NCBI GenBank assembly: GCA_950054535.1
Contig: CATLPS010000006.1
Location: 1 to 33,470 of the forward strand
Source of the DNA: an uncultured Chlamydiae bacterium
Lineage (GTDB): Bacteria; Chlamydiota; Chlamydiia; Chlamydiales; Parachlamydiaceae
DNA length: 33,470 nt
Reading direction: 5' to 3'
Each line of letters begins with the position of its first letter. Position 1 is the first letter of the stretch. The notes below the pieces were generated by a model, which ran no database searches, had not been told where the DNA came from, and saw only the letters and a program-made list of their open reading frames with translations. This document shows positions 7,282 to 16,002 of this stretch, piece after piece. The translations under genes and the position numbers were made by a program.

Positions 7282-7913
7282 AAAATCGCCCTCTCCTCTT
7301 AGGTTCTAATTCTCCAAGGCGCAAAGAGATTTTAAGTTTTTTCTCTCTTCCTTTTAAACAACTGCCTTCTCATTTTGATGAAACTACTATTTCTTTTAAA
7401 AAAGATCCAGCTAGCTATGTAAAGCAAATTTCAGATGGTAAAGCTTTAACTTTAGCATCTCTTTATCCGCAAGAGACAATTTTGACCGCCGATACAGTTG
7501 TCTATCGAGAAGGTAAAGTGTATGGAAAACCTCAAAATCTACAAGAGTTAAAGGCTTTTTTAAAAGAATTGCAAGGCAGTTGGCATACAGTATGGACAGG
7601 TGTCTCTCTTTTTCAGGCCGGAAAGCTTTATCAACAAGCAGAAGCAACGCAAGTAGAGTTTAACTTATTAACTAAAGAGCAATTACAAATCTACTACCAA
7701 ACCATCCCTTGGCAAGACAAAGCTGGTGGTTATATGGTGCAGCTTGCCGGCAGCTTGATTGTTAAAAAAATTAACGGCTGTTTTTACAACGTAATGGGAC
7801 TACCAATCAACACACTGAAAGAACTTCTACAAAAAGTTTCTATTGATCTGTGGAATTATACAGCTACTAATGTAAACTCTAAAGCTAATGACCCCAAGGA
7901 GCTCTTAAATTGA
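7278..7913 (+). CDS. maf: Maf-family nucleoside triphosphate pyrophosphatase
   Basis: 211 residues. The N-terminal SNSPRRKEIL (residues 10-19) is the Maf signature SxSPRRxELL that binds the nucleotide. ADTVV is the conserved acidic/metal motif, and WQDKAGGY followed by GLP near the C-terminus is also diagnostic. Maf enzymes hydrolyse dTTP/UTP or modified pyrimidine nucleotides to monophosphates. They act in the cytoplasm to clean nucleotide pools and are linked to septum inhibition in Bacillus. The last ~20 residues extend beyond the usual core. The gene overlaps its upstream neighbour (ATGA) and its downstream neighbour (TTGA), so it sits in the middle of a coupled operon leading towards lptD. 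Confidence 0.9.
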   Translation: MKNRPLLLGSNSPRRKEILSFFSLPFKQLPSHFDETTISFKKDPASYVKQISDGKALTLASLYPQETILTADTVVYREGKVYGKPQNLQELKAFLKELQGSWHTVWTGVSLFQAGKLYQQAEATQVEFNLLTKEQLQIYYQTIPWQDKAGGYMVQLAGSLIVKKINGCFYNVMGLPINTLKELLQKVSIDLWNYTATNVNSKANDPKELLN

Positions 7914-9595
7914 AAGCCAGGCTATTTATTTTTTCTATTTTTTTTTCTTTTATCACTTTATGCAACTCTTTAACGGCAAACCCTTTTACTCCTACAGAAA
8001 AAGGCCAAATTTTATTTTTAGTGCAACAAGGAAAAATTGAAAGAGCTATTGAACTTTATCAGCAGCAGCTAAAAGAGAACACTTCTCATGATTATGAACT
8101 GCTAAGTCAAATTGGTCTTGCTCTTTTATCTTATGGCGCTAAACAAACAGATCTAGAAATGCAGGTCCTTACTCTATTTGGCGCTCATGTTTCGGCAAAC
8201 TCAGAAGCTTACTTTATTATAAAAGAGTGCTTGAAAAGCCGACATCCGCAAATACAAAGCATTGCACTCAATTGCCTTGCAGATTCTCAGCAAGATGATG
8301 CTGATGAAGCTATTATTCATATGCTCGGCTCTCCCTATGCGCTTCTGCGTTTTGAAGCAATTGCCTATCTTTGTAAGAAAAAAGATCCTTTTGCCATTGA
8401 TCAACTTGAGTCTTTAATAGCAAAAAGTCCAACTTCTATTTTACCTCTCTACCCTCCTTTACTAGCTGAGCTTGGCACTCGAAAATCGATGCATCTTTTG
8501 CGTAAAATGGTGAACCATCCTTTAAACAAGGTGCGCCAAGCAGTTATTTTTCAGGTAGCTAACAAACATCGAGATGATTTTTTACCTCAAATTAGGCAGC
8601 AAGCACTTCATTTTGATTTTGCTCAACAAGAGGTTTGCGCCTACGCACTTGGATTATTTAAAGATGAAGAGTCCATTGAAAAGCTGCAAATATTAGCACG
8701 ATCGCAATATAGCGAAACAGCGCTGGCAGCTCGCTGGGCGCTTTTTCAGTTAGGAAAAAAAAATGCCGCTTTAGAAGTAGAGCAAATGGCGAAAAAAGGA
8801 AATTTATATGCAATTCATTTGCTAGCTCCCATGATGGATCATCAACAAACATTGATGCAACTTTTAGATCATAAAGATCTGCAAATTCGTTTGAATGCTC
8901 AACTTTCACTTTTAGAGATTCATCATGAAGCTGCTTTAAAAGGAGTTGAAAAGCTGCTTGTCAAAGATCAGTATGACCTGGGGTTTAGCATAGTAAAATC
9001 TCCAGGAGAGATGTTTCAAGCTTGGAAAGTTGTTTTTGGAGCAAGTGAGCTTTTTAAAGAGGATTTACTAGCTTATCAAACGCAACTTGAGTTTAAAGAG
9101 GCAGTGTTATCTAAAATAAAAGAAATTTCGGAAGAGACATTTTTAAAAATTGCTTCTTTATTACTAGATCAACAACAAAATGAGCTCATTCCTAAAACTG
9201 TTGCCCTTTTAGAGGAGCTCAAAACTTCTAAGGCTATCTCTTGTCTACAAAATTATCAACAAAAGCTAGGAGCAGCTTTAGTGCGCAACTACTGCAATTT
9301 AACTCTTTATAAAATGGGAGAGCCAGGGCCTTATGCAGCACAACTAAAGCAGTGGATCAAAGCTCAAAAGCAGTTAGATCTTATTCAGTTTCGCTCCTAT
9401 GATCCTTGGAAGGCAACCGAAGCAAAAGGCGATTTAACTCCAGCAGAAAGCTCAAGGTTACTGGTAAGCTCTTTTCAAACTTTTGCGGAGAGGAAAGACC
9501 GCGAAGGAATAGAATTATTAGTAGATTTAATTGCGACAGGAAATAAAAAAAATAGATATGCGTTAGCAGGACTACTACTTAGGGCCGTTTTATAA
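7910..9595 (+). CDS. Exported HEAT-repeat-like protein
   Basis: 561 residues starting at TTG 7910, which overlaps the maf stop (TTGA). The start is backed by CAAGGAG 9 nt upstream; no ATG nearby is in frame with a ribosome site. A signal peptide is clear (hydrophobic residues 5-18, cleavage near SLTA-NP at about 24). The rest is almost all paired helices with HEAT-like spacing, for example residues 110-135 (IQSIALNCLADSQQDDADEA), 140-152 and 200-215 (VRQAVIFQVANKHRDD). Such solenoids act as scaffolds for protein binding. It would lie in the periplasm or on the outer membrane. Placement between maf and lptD, in the same direction, suggests an envelope role, but nothing shows this directly. I know of no functional name. 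Confidence 0.82.
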   Translation: MKARLFIFSIFFSFITLCNSLTANPFTPTEKGQILFLVQQGKIERAIELYQQQLKENTSHDYELLSQIGLALLSYGAKQTDLEMQVLTLFGAHVSANSEAYFIIKECLKSRHPQIQSIALNCLADSQQDDADEAIIHMLGSPYALLRFEAIAYLCKKKDPFAIDQLESLIAKSPTSILPLYPPLLAELGTRKSMHLLRKMVNHPLNKVRQAVIFQVANKHRDDFLPQIRQQALHFDFAQQEVCAYALGLFKDEESIEKLQILARSQYSETALAARWALFQLGKKNAALEVEQMAKKGNLYAIHLLAPMMDHQQTLMQLLDHKDLQIRLNAQLSLLEIHHEAALKGVEKLLVKDQYDLGFSIVKSPGEMFQAWKVVFGASELFKEDLLAYQTQLEFKEAVLSKIKEISEETFLKIASLLLDQQQNELIPKTVALLEELKTSKAISCLQNYQQKLGAALVRNYCNLTLYKMGEPGPYAAQLKQWIKAQKQLDLIQFRSYDPWKATEAKGDLTPAESSRLLVSSFQTFAERKDREGIELLVDLIATGNKKNRYALAGLLLRAVL

Positions 9596-9652
9596 TTACT
9601 GGTATCTTCAAAAATAGTTTAGCGGCTTCCTTTTTCACCTAGATAGTGTTGA

Positions 9653-11785
9653 ATGTTTTACTTTCTATTATTTTTATCTTTTCTTTGTTTGAGCGCAGGA
9701 GTTGGCAGTGATCTTTCTTTAGAAACTTCTTCTGACTACCATGTCGATTTAAAAAACCCTATCTATGAAGATGGAGTTATTTTTACCGATCAAGGAGGCG
9801 TAATTACTGGTAAAAACTTAAGAATCCAGGCGCTTAAACTCACCTATACTCACCAATTGATTCAACATGCTTTAGTTTCGACAGTAAAAGCAGAAGGAGA
9901 ACTAAATGTTGAGTTTGGCGACTATATTTTTACTGGCGAAAAACTTTTTTATAATTTTGAAACCAAAGAAGGAGCCATTCAAAACGGGCGCACTTATCAT
10001 CGACCATGGTTTTTGGGAGGAGAAACATTGAAGCTATGTAGCGATGGATCTTTTTTAATAGACAATGGTTATTTTACTACCTCTGAAAATTTATTACCCG
10101 ATTGGGCAGTTTACTCAAAAAAAATTACCGTAGAAGAGAGAAAAAAATTAACCGCTTTTGATATTTCCTTACGTGTCAATCGCTTTCGATTTTTTTGGCT
10201 TCCTCGTTTCAAAACCGATCTAGATACTCTCTTTGAGTCGCCTATTCGTTATCGCTTTAAATGGGGAGGAAGACAAGGCCCGCGGCTTGGAGCAAGCTAT
10301 CAACTTTTTTCCTGGAATCGATGGAAATCTTTTTTAAGGCTTGATTACCGTATCACTAGAGGCCCAGGAGGCGGATTAGAATTTTACTATCTATCTGATG
10401 ATCGTAAAACTAAGTTTGAAAGTATTAATTATGTTTCTAATGACTCTTCACTTATTCATCTTCATGAAAAAATTCGTTATCGTTTTAAAGGCTGTTTTCA
10501 AACGGAATGGAACTTAAAAAAAACTACTGCTCTTCTCACTTATGACAAGTTAAGCGATATTGATCTGCCTCAAAGTTATGACGATCACGATTTTCGTTTT
10601 GAAACTTCAGAGCGTACGCAGCTTTTAGTGCGTCATCAAGAAAAAGACTGGATTAGCAATTTTTATACTAGAGTACGCGTGAATAGTTTTCAAACGGTAA
10701 AAGAGCAGCTACCCTCTTTTAGTACGCGCTTTAAGCCTGTTCTTATTGGAAATAGTGCAATTGTATGGGATAATTGGGCTACTGCCTCCTTTTTAGACTA
10801 TAAATACTCTGATAATTTTAATCATACTAAAGACTATTCTTCTACACGTTTTGAGTACCAGCCTTGCCTTTATCGCCCCTTTTTTATTAAGCCCATCACA
10901 CTAACTCCTAAAATAGGAGCAGTGGGAATCATCTATGGAAATAGCCCTAGTGAAGAGGCAAAATGGCTGGCTTTAAGCGCAGTTGGTATTACCGCTAATA
11001 CGCAGCTGCATCGCTATTATGGCCAGCATAAACATCTTATCGAACCTTACTTAGATTACTCTTATTATAGCGCGCCAACCGTTTCTGCAAACGAACACTT
11101 TATTTTTGATATCAATGATGGCTGGACAAGGCTCAACCAGCTTACCCTGGGATTAAAAAATGGAGTGTATGTTAAACAAACAGAGCAAATCAAAAGAGTT
11201 TTTTATAGCCATCTATTTGCACATGCTTTCTTTGATCAGCATTACAGGCAAATAACAGTTCCTAAAATTTACACAGAACTAAGCTACTGCGTTACTGCCA
11301 AATTAAAAAATCGATTAGAAACAGCCTGGGACTGCATCCATCATCAAATAGACCACTTTAATTTTTTGACCGAGTGGACGATATCAAATGACTTTGCCAT
11401 TACCTGGGAATATCGTAGACGCAGTCAGTGGAGCTGGCGAAAAGTAGATCAAACCAATTTTTTTCTCGAGGCTTTTCGCAATAATCAGTCTCTTCTTCAC
11501 TCGACTGTTTCTGATAGACGTCAAACTCTTTTGACTCACTTTTTTTATCGTTTTAGGCCAAACTTGGCTTGTGAGTTTGTTTCAAGACAAGGATGGGATC
11601 GCAAAAAAGAGCCAAAATATTTTGAATTTGAGGTGAATTTTTTCACTACCATCCAAACAGCTTGGAATCTACAATTGTCTTACCAACATCAAGAGAGTGA
11701 AGACCGAGTGGCTATCTATCTTAATTTAATCTCAAAGTCTCCTAAATTTGCCAATAGTAATCAGAGGATCTACCGATTTGACTAA
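9653..11785 (+). CDS. lptD: LPS-assembly outer membrane protein LptD (OstA-like)
   Basis: 710 residues. A signal peptide (residues 1-18) is followed by an OstA/LptA-like beta-jellyroll of about 30-125, with repeated motifs such as TGKNLRIQALKLTY and FTGEKLFYNFETKEG. A long beta-barrel region rich in Trp/Tyr/Arg alternation extends to the C-terminus. This fits LptD, which with LptE inserts LPS or LOS into the outer leaflet. Chlamydial LptD homologues are shorter and more diverged than the ~780-residue E. coli protein, and this one agrees. The final residues (RIYRFD) lack the usual terminal Phe. There is no strong ribosome site before the ATG at 9653; the 57-bp gap after the HEAT-like gene suggests the same transcript. 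Assignment rests on domain order, so LptD rather than another OstA-domain barrel is likely but not proven. Confidence 0.82.
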   Translation: MFYFLLFLSFLCLSAGVGSDLSLETSSDYHVDLKNPIYEDGVIFTDQGGVITGKNLRIQALKLTYTHQLIQHALVSTVKAEGELNVEFGDYIFTGEKLFYNFETKEGAIQNGRTYHRPWFLGGETLKLCSDGSFLIDNGYFTTSENLLPDWAVYSKKITVEERKKLTAFDISLRVNRFRFFWLPRFKTDLDTLFESPIRYRFKWGGRQGPRLGASYQLFSWNRWKSFLRLDYRITRGPGGGLEFYYLSDDRKTKFESINYVSNDSSLIHLHEKIRYRFKGCFQTEWNLKKTTALLTYDKLSDIDLPQSYDDHDFRFETSERTQLLVRHQEKDWISNFYTRVRVNSFQTVKEQLPSFSTRFKPVLIGNSAIVWDNWATASFLDYKYSDNFNHTKDYSSTRFEYQPCLYRPFFIKPITLTPKIGAVGIIYGNSPSEEAKWLALSAVGITANTQLHRYYGQHKHLIEPYLDYSYYSAPTVSANEHFIFDINDGWTRLNQLTLGLKNGVYVKQTEQIKRVFYSHLFAHAFFDQHYRQITVPKIYTELSYCVTAKLKNRLETAWDCIHHQIDHFNFLTEWTISNDFAITWEYRRRSQWSWRKVDQTNFFLEAFRNNQSLLHSTVSDRRQTLLTHFFYRFRPNLACEFVSRQGWDRKKEPKYFEFEVNFFTTIQTAWNLQLSYQHQESEDRVAIYLNLISKSPKFANSNQRIYRFD

Positions 11786-11812
11786 TGCGCTGAAAAAGAG
11801 TTTTCTTTATTC

Positions 11813-11840
11813 TTGATAGAAGTAATATGGTAACTATTTT
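11813..11840 (+). promoter_or_regulatory. Putative promoter for ugd
   Basis: TTGATA (11813-11818) and TATTTT (11835-11840) are separated by 16 nt in the 73-nt spacer after lptD. They match five and four of six consensus bases. The start of transcription would be only about 12 nt before the ATG at 11859, so the leader is short. Possible, not strong. Confidence 0.3.
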
Positions 11841-11858
11841 AAATTTGAAGGATTGATA

Positions 11859-13211
11859 ATGAAAATAGTGATTGTAGGTACAGGCTATGTAGGGCTGGTT
11901 AGTGGAACTTGTTTTGCAGAAATGGGCCATCATGTCACCTGTTTAGATATTAACCAAGAGCGTATTCATGACTTAGAAAAAGGCATCATTCCCATTTATG
12001 AACCAGGGCTTGATGAAATTGTCAAGCGTAACTTTTTAGCGCAGCGCCTGCTTTTTTCTACAGATTATGGCTCTTGTATTCCTTCTGCCGAGCTTATTTT
12101 TATTGCAGTGGACACACCTATCTCTACTACAGGAAATGCCGATACACGGCAGGTTTTTCAGGTAGCTACCACCTTGGCAAAATACTTAAAACAATATTGT
12201 GTGATTGTTACAAAATCTACTGTACCAGTTGGCACCACAGCTTTGGTAGGCAAAGTAATTAAAGAAGAGCTGCAAAAGCGCCAAGCGGCGATAGAGTTTG
12301 ATATGGTGTCTAACCCTGAGTTTTTAAAAGAAGGAAATGCGATTCAAGATTTTATGAAACCAGATAGAGTCGTTATCGGCGTAGAGAGCTCTCGTGCGTG
12401 TCAAATGATGAAAGCGCTCTACACCCCTTTTATGTTCAATCGGCAACGGCTTTTTATCATGGATATCTGCTCGGCCGAAACAAGTAAATATGCAGCCAAT
12501 GCTATGCTAGCAACTCGTATCTCCTTTATGAATGAACTGGCCTCTTTTTGCGAAAAGGCGGGAGCAGATATTCATTTCATCAGGCAAGCTTTAGGTGCCG
12601 ATGAGCGAATTGGGCATCAGTTTCTCTACCCAGGAGCAGGCTATGGCGGTTCTTGTTTGCCTAAAGATGTACAAGCACTGATTGCGCAAGCCAATTCGTT
12701 AAATTCTCCTCTTTCTCTGCTAGAAGCTGTCCATCATATCAATCAAAAGCAAAAAGAGCTTATGACAAAAAAAATTTTAGCCTATTTTGCTGGAGAAGAG
12801 GGCTTACAAGGAAAAACAATCGGAATTTTAGGGCTCTCCTTCAAACCAGATACAGACGATTTGCGCGAAGCCTCCTCGCTGGTGTTAATTCACTCTTTGC
12901 TTAACTACCAGGTAAATTTACGTCTTTACGATCCTATTGCGATGCCTAAAGCAAAAAAACTACTTTTTGATCGTACAAATATTTACTGGTGCCAATCAGA
13001 AGAAGAAGTGGCTAAAGAAGCGCATGCGCTTGTTTTAATGACAGAGTGGAAACAGTTTAGAATCTTAAACATGGGCCTACTACTTAGCCAAATGAAAGGC
13101 AGAGGTTTTTTTGATGGACGTAATCAGTATAGCCCCCAAGAGATGGCAGATAAAGGATTTGATTATTTCAGCATCGGCCGCTGCGCAGCTTTTGCAAATC
13201 ATATTGACTAA
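11859..13211 (+). CDS. ugd: UDP-glucose 6-dehydrogenase
   Basis: 450 residues from the ATG at 11859, chosen because GAAGGA ends 6 nt upstream. An in-frame TTG at 11853 would overlap that site. The N-terminal Rossmann fold shows GTGYVGL (residues 7-13) for NAD+. KSTVPVGT is the conserved mid-domain motif and KYAANAML carries the catalytic-region Lys. GYGGSCLPKD holds the nucleophilic Cys at residue 266. The C-terminal UDP-binding domain includes GLSFKPDTDDLREASS. The enzyme oxidises UDP-glucose to UDP-glucuronate with two NAD+. Length matches the family, and all key residues are present, so it should be active. UDP-glucuronate feeds capsules, exopolysaccharides or LPS sugars. I believe Chlamydiaceae lack this gene, so it marks extra surface-sugar capacity here. 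It is followed closely by a prenyl synthase and a sugar-phosphate transferase. Confidence 0.95.
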   Translation: MKIVIVGTGYVGLVSGTCFAEMGHHVTCLDINQERIHDLEKGIIPIYEPGLDEIVKRNFLAQRLLFSTDYGSCIPSAELIFIAVDTPISTTGNADTRQVFQVATTLAKYLKQYCVIVTKSTVPVGTTALVGKVIKEELQKRQAAIEFDMVSNPEFLKEGNAIQDFMKPDRVVIGVESSRACQMMKALYTPFMFNRQRLFIMDICSAETSKYAANAMLATRISFMNELASFCEKAGADIHFIRQALGADERIGHQFLYPGAGYGGSCLPKDVQALIAQANSLNSPLSLLEAVHHINQKQKELMTKKILAYFAGEEGLQGKTIGILGLSFKPDTDDLREASSLVLIHSLLNYQVNLRLYDPIAMPKAKKLLFDRTNIYWCQSEEEVAKEAHALVLMTEWKQFRILNMGLLLSQMKGRGFFDGRNQYSPQEMADKGFDYFSIGRCAAFANHID

Positions 13212-13233
13212 CTTTAAAACTTTGAACTAGTAA

Positions 13234-14121
13234 ATGAATACTTCTTGCTGTGACTATTTAAAAAAACAGTCTACTATTATTGAAAAAAGATTAGAGGAAC
13301 TTGTTTCGGCTAAAGAAAAGGTTTATCCAACTCTTTTTTTAGCAGCTAGACATGCTCTGCTTGGTGGAGGGAAACGACTGCGTCCTATTTTCACTCTTGC
13401 TACAGCGGAAATGTTTGGCGCCAGCTCCTTGGACGCTCTTGACGCCGCCTGCGCCATTGAAATGGTCCATACCTATTCTATGATTCATGACGATTTACCT
13501 TGCATGGATAATGACGATTATCGTCGGGGGCGTTTGACTGTCCATCGTCAATTTGACGAAGCCTCAGCTGTTTTAGCAGGTGACTACCTTCTCACTTATG
13601 CATTTGAAATTTTAGCAACCCTTCCTCATTTTTCAGATGAGAAAAAAGTGAGGTTGCTTACTATTCTTAGCCAGCGGAGCGGAGCGGAGGGAATGATTGG
13701 CGGTCAAGCAATTGACCTTGCTTTAGAAGGCAAAAAAGCTTCTTTAGATTCGCTACAAACCCTTCACTTAAAAAAAACTGCTGCACTTTTAACAGCCTCT
13801 TTAGAGTTTGGTGCAGTAATTGGCGATGCCAGTCAAGAGCAGATGAAAATCCTCTGTTTTTTTGGCGAAAAAATTGGTTTAATTTTTCAAATTATTGATG
13901 ATATTCTCGATGTCACCTCTAGTCAAACAAAACATGGCAATAAGATCTCCTCTGATTTTTTAAATGATAAATCGACGTATGTCACTTTACTTGGAATCGA
14001 GCGCTCTCGCCGATATGTTCAAGAGGCTTATCATCAAGCTATCCATGCGCTAAGCCAGCTCAACTGTAATTTTGAGTTGTTAAGACAATTAGCAGAAATT
14101 GTCATCCACCGCGACCATTAG
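13234..14121 (+). CDS. ispA: Polyprenyl (farnesyl/geranylgeranyl) diphosphate synthase
   Basis: 295 residues. GGGKRLRP (residues 44-51) binds isopentenyl diphosphate. The first Asp-rich motif, DDLPCMD (86-92), has the DDxxxxD form typical of bacterial type II farnesyl synthases. The second is DDILD in IIDDILDVT near residue 220. The enzyme condenses IPP with allylic diphosphates to make C15 or C20 chains, the precursors of undecaprenyl phosphate and quinone tails. Chain length cannot be fixed from sequence. Length is normal for IspA. The start lacks an obvious ribosome site and lies 22 nt after ugd, so it is probably co-transcribed. Next to a phosphosugar transferase that needs undecaprenyl phosphate, it may support lipid-carrier supply. 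Confidence 0.9.
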   Translation: MNTSCCDYLKKQSTIIEKRLEELVSAKEKVYPTLFLAARHALLGGGKRLRPIFTLATAEMFGASSLDALDAACAIEMVHTYSMIHDDLPCMDNDDYRRGRLTVHRQFDEASAVLAGDYLLTYAFEILATLPHFSDEKKVRLLTILSQRSGAEGMIGGQAIDLALEGKKASLDSLQTLHLKKTAALLTASLEFGAVIGDASQEQMKILCFFGEKIGLIFQIIDDILDVTSSQTKHGNKISSDFLNDKSTYVTLLGIERSRRYVQEAYHQAIHALSQLNCNFELLRQLAEIVIHRDH

Positions 14122-14227
14122 CATTAATTATTTTAGACATAAAAAAAGATTGAAATTTAATTCTATTATGAAAAAAATAACATCTTAAAATTTTTAGATG
14201 ACAAATAATGAGGAGAGAAAAAAAGTG

Positions 14228-14920
14228 ATGCCTGAAGCACAAGAATTGAGGATTTCATCACTATCTGATCTAGCCGAACTAGAAAACTCTTTTAATTACA
14301 ATATTAAACATATTGCCTCCAAAAGAGGATTTGATATTCTTTTTAGCTTGGTGTGCTTAATCGTTGGCCTTCCTCTTTATTTTTTTATTGCTTTTGCTCT
14401 TTTCTTGAGTTCTCCAGGTTCCGTTATCTATCGTCACCAAAGAGTGGGCCGAGGAGGAAAATTTTTTTACTGTTATAAATTTAGAACAATGCACCGCGAC
14501 GCTGACCGACGCCTGCAAGAACTTTTAGCTGAAGATCTTTTAGTGAAACAAGAGTGGCAAACTTCCTTTAAACTAAAAAATGATCCCCGAGTAACTAAAT
14601 TAGGCAGTTTTTTAAGAAAAACCTCTTTAGACGAGCTGCCACAATTTTGGAATGTTTTAAAAGGCGATTTGAGCGTAGTAGGTCCGCGCCCGGTAGTGAA
14701 AGAAGAAATTGAAACTCATTATGGAGAAAAGGCGCATAAAATTCTTTCTGTCCGGCCAGGCTTGACTGGACTTTGGCAAGTTTCGGGAAGAAGTAACTGC
14801 TCTTACAAAGAGCGCATTTATTTAGATGAGCGCTACTTAGAAAGTCTCTCTTTTATAGGCGATTTAAAACTGATTTTAAAAACTATTCCTGCTATGATCT
14901 CTTCTAAAGGAGCTTATTAA
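14228..14920 (+). CDS. Polyprenyl-phosphate sugar-1-phosphate transferase
   Basis: 230 residues. The ATG at 14228 (or GTG at 14225) is preferred because GAGGAG lies at 14210-14215; the frame is open to an ATG at 14198, which has no ribosome site. A membrane segment lies at about 27-48 (ILFSLVCLIVGLPLYFFIAF). The bacterial sugar transferase core follows: KRGFD before the helix, HQRVGRGGKFF, KFRTM, SLDELPQFWNVLKGDLSVVG, PRP and RPGLTGLWQVSGR. These are hallmarks of monotopic phosphoglycosyl transferases (WcaJ/WbaP/PglC C-terminal type). They move a sugar-1-phosphate from a UDP-sugar to undecaprenyl phosphate and start polymer or O-antigen synthesis. The four-helix N-terminal domain of the long WbaP type is absent, so this is the short form. 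The sugar it uses cannot be told. Later glycosyltransferases, flippase and polymerase are not in this window. Confidence 0.93.
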   Translation: MPEAQELRISSLSDLAELENSFNYNIKHIASKRGFDILFSLVCLIVGLPLYFFIAFALFLSSPGSVIYRHQRVGRGGKFFYCYKFRTMHRDADRRLQELLAEDLLVKQEWQTSFKLKNDPRVTKLGSFLRKTSLDELPQFWNVLKGDLSVVGPRPVVKEEIETHYGEKAHKILSVRPGLTGLWQVSGRSNCSYKERIYLDERYLESLSFIGDLKLILKTIPAMISSKGAY

Positions 14921-14981
14921 GTTAATTTAGCTAGATAGCTTTTTTAAAAATCAGTTATTTTTCATTAGCTAAAAAATATTT

Positions 14982-15497
14982 ATGTTTCTTTTTTTGCTTT
15001 TTTTCTACTCTTTCTCTCTTTTGTTAGCGCTGCCTCTTTTTTTTTCTACAGCCAAGCTTCTCTACTTTTCCCCTTTTTTAGTCTTCACTTTTTATCGTTG
15101 TCGCAAAATAGACTCTCTTTGGTTAGCGCTGGTTTGTGGTTTGATTGTAGATCTTCTCTCTATTCAAATGCGCTTTGGCGTGCATGCTTTAAGTTATACT
15201 CTTACTGTATTTCTATTATTTGATTTAAAGAATTATCTATTTGAAGAACGCTGGACTACCCTACCGCTGATGACTCTTTTATTTACTTTTCTCTTAAATT
15301 TCATTCAACTACTTGTTCTATTTTACTTTTCTTCTGCCTATTCCTATCCATTAAAATGGATGATTCTCGATCTTTTTTTAGCCTCTATGCATAATTTATT
15401 TTATACTACCATGGCTTTCTCTATCCTTTTTTATTTTTTCCCCAGTAAGCTTAAAAAAACCCCATCTGTTGTTAGATTTAACAAAGGTCTTGCTTAA
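14982..15497 (+). CDS. mreD: MreD-like membrane protein
   Basis: 171 residues, nearly all hydrophobic, with about five transmembrane segments and short basic ends. The segment around residues 48-85 (ALVCGLIVDLLS then RFGVHALSYTLTVFLL) matches the MreD pattern in which a GxxxD motif starts a helix and a Gly-rich turn follows. MreD is part of the rod-shape/elongasome complex with MreB, MreC and RodA. Chlamydiae use MreB in place of FtsZ for division, so an MreD here would be relevant to septum formation. The start at 14982 has no clear ribosome site. MreC and MreB genes are not in the window, so the assignment rests on topology and the short motif; another small polytopic protein is possible. 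Confidence 0.6.
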   Translation: MFLFLLFFYSFSLLLALPLFFSTAKLLYFSPFLVFTFYRCRKIDSLWLALVCGLIVDLLSIQMRFGVHALSYTLTVFLLFDLKNYLFEERWTTLPLMTLLFTFLLNFIQLLVLFYFSSAYSYPLKWMILDLFLASMHNLFYTTMAFSILFYFFPSKLKKTPSVVRFNKGLA

Positions 15498-15509
15498 TCT
15501 AAATTTTTT

Positions 15510-15977
15510 CTAAGAAGAGTTAGCTGGCTGCTGCTGCCTGCGAATACAGTCAATAAAAAGCTGGCTTTTTTTAGAGCGAATTTGTTCTAGTAAATAGTGC
15601 ATTTGCTCTTTTTCTTCTACCCCATATTTTTTAAGAGTAGTAGAAAACACTTCAAAAAGCACTTCTTGATAAAGCTTAATCGCTTGGCCACGCTGCATCG
15701 GATCATTTAAAGGATTGGGCTCTTTTAAAGCAGCTCTATTTTCCACTAACTTCCTTAATTGCTCATCTTGGATAGCAAGTTCTTTAGAGATGCTCACTGC
15801 CTGCTTTTCGGGTAATTTAGCTTCTATCAATACTTTTTTAACAATAGGCTCAGGAAAAAATCGCAGCAGTTCTTCTTTAGTACAGCTCTCTTCCACAAAG
15901 ACCTCTTCTGCCTTTAAAGAACAGCAAGCTATTAAACTAAGAAGCACGCCTGTGAAATAAAGAGTCACTTGTTTCAT
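15510..15977 (-). CDS. Exported small protein, PNPLxDPM family, paralogue 2
   Basis: 155 residues. A signal peptide (residues 4-23, ending around LKA) leaves a mature protein with a Cys near the start (CTKEEL, about 32) and one near the end (DCIRR). It shares the motif PNPLNDPM and the following amphipathic helix (LYQEVLFEVFSTTLKKYGV) with the gene just upstream on this strand, so the two are diverged paralogues. The mature chain looks all-helical and highly charged. An excellent ribosome site (AAAGGAG) is 7 nt before the ATG. The gene follows its paralogue by 25 nt, indicating one operon. The function is unknown; location is likely periplasmic, where the two Cys could form a disulfide. Confidence 0.78.
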   Translation of the reverse strand: MKQVTLYFTGVLLSLIACCSLKAEEVFVEESCTKEELLRFFPEPIVKKVLIEAKLPEKQAVSISKELAIQDEQLRKLVENRAALKEPNPLNDPMQRGQAIKLYQEVLFEVFSTTLKKYGVEEKEQMHYLLEQIRSKKSQLFIDCIRRQQQPANSS

Positions 15978-16002
15978 GCCATCTCCTTTTATAACCTAAT
16001 TA

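Noticed and set aside
14921-14981. Short stem AGCT-AGAT-AGCT followed by six T residues after the sugar transferase
   Set aside because: A four-base stem is too weak to call a terminator in such AT-rich DNA.
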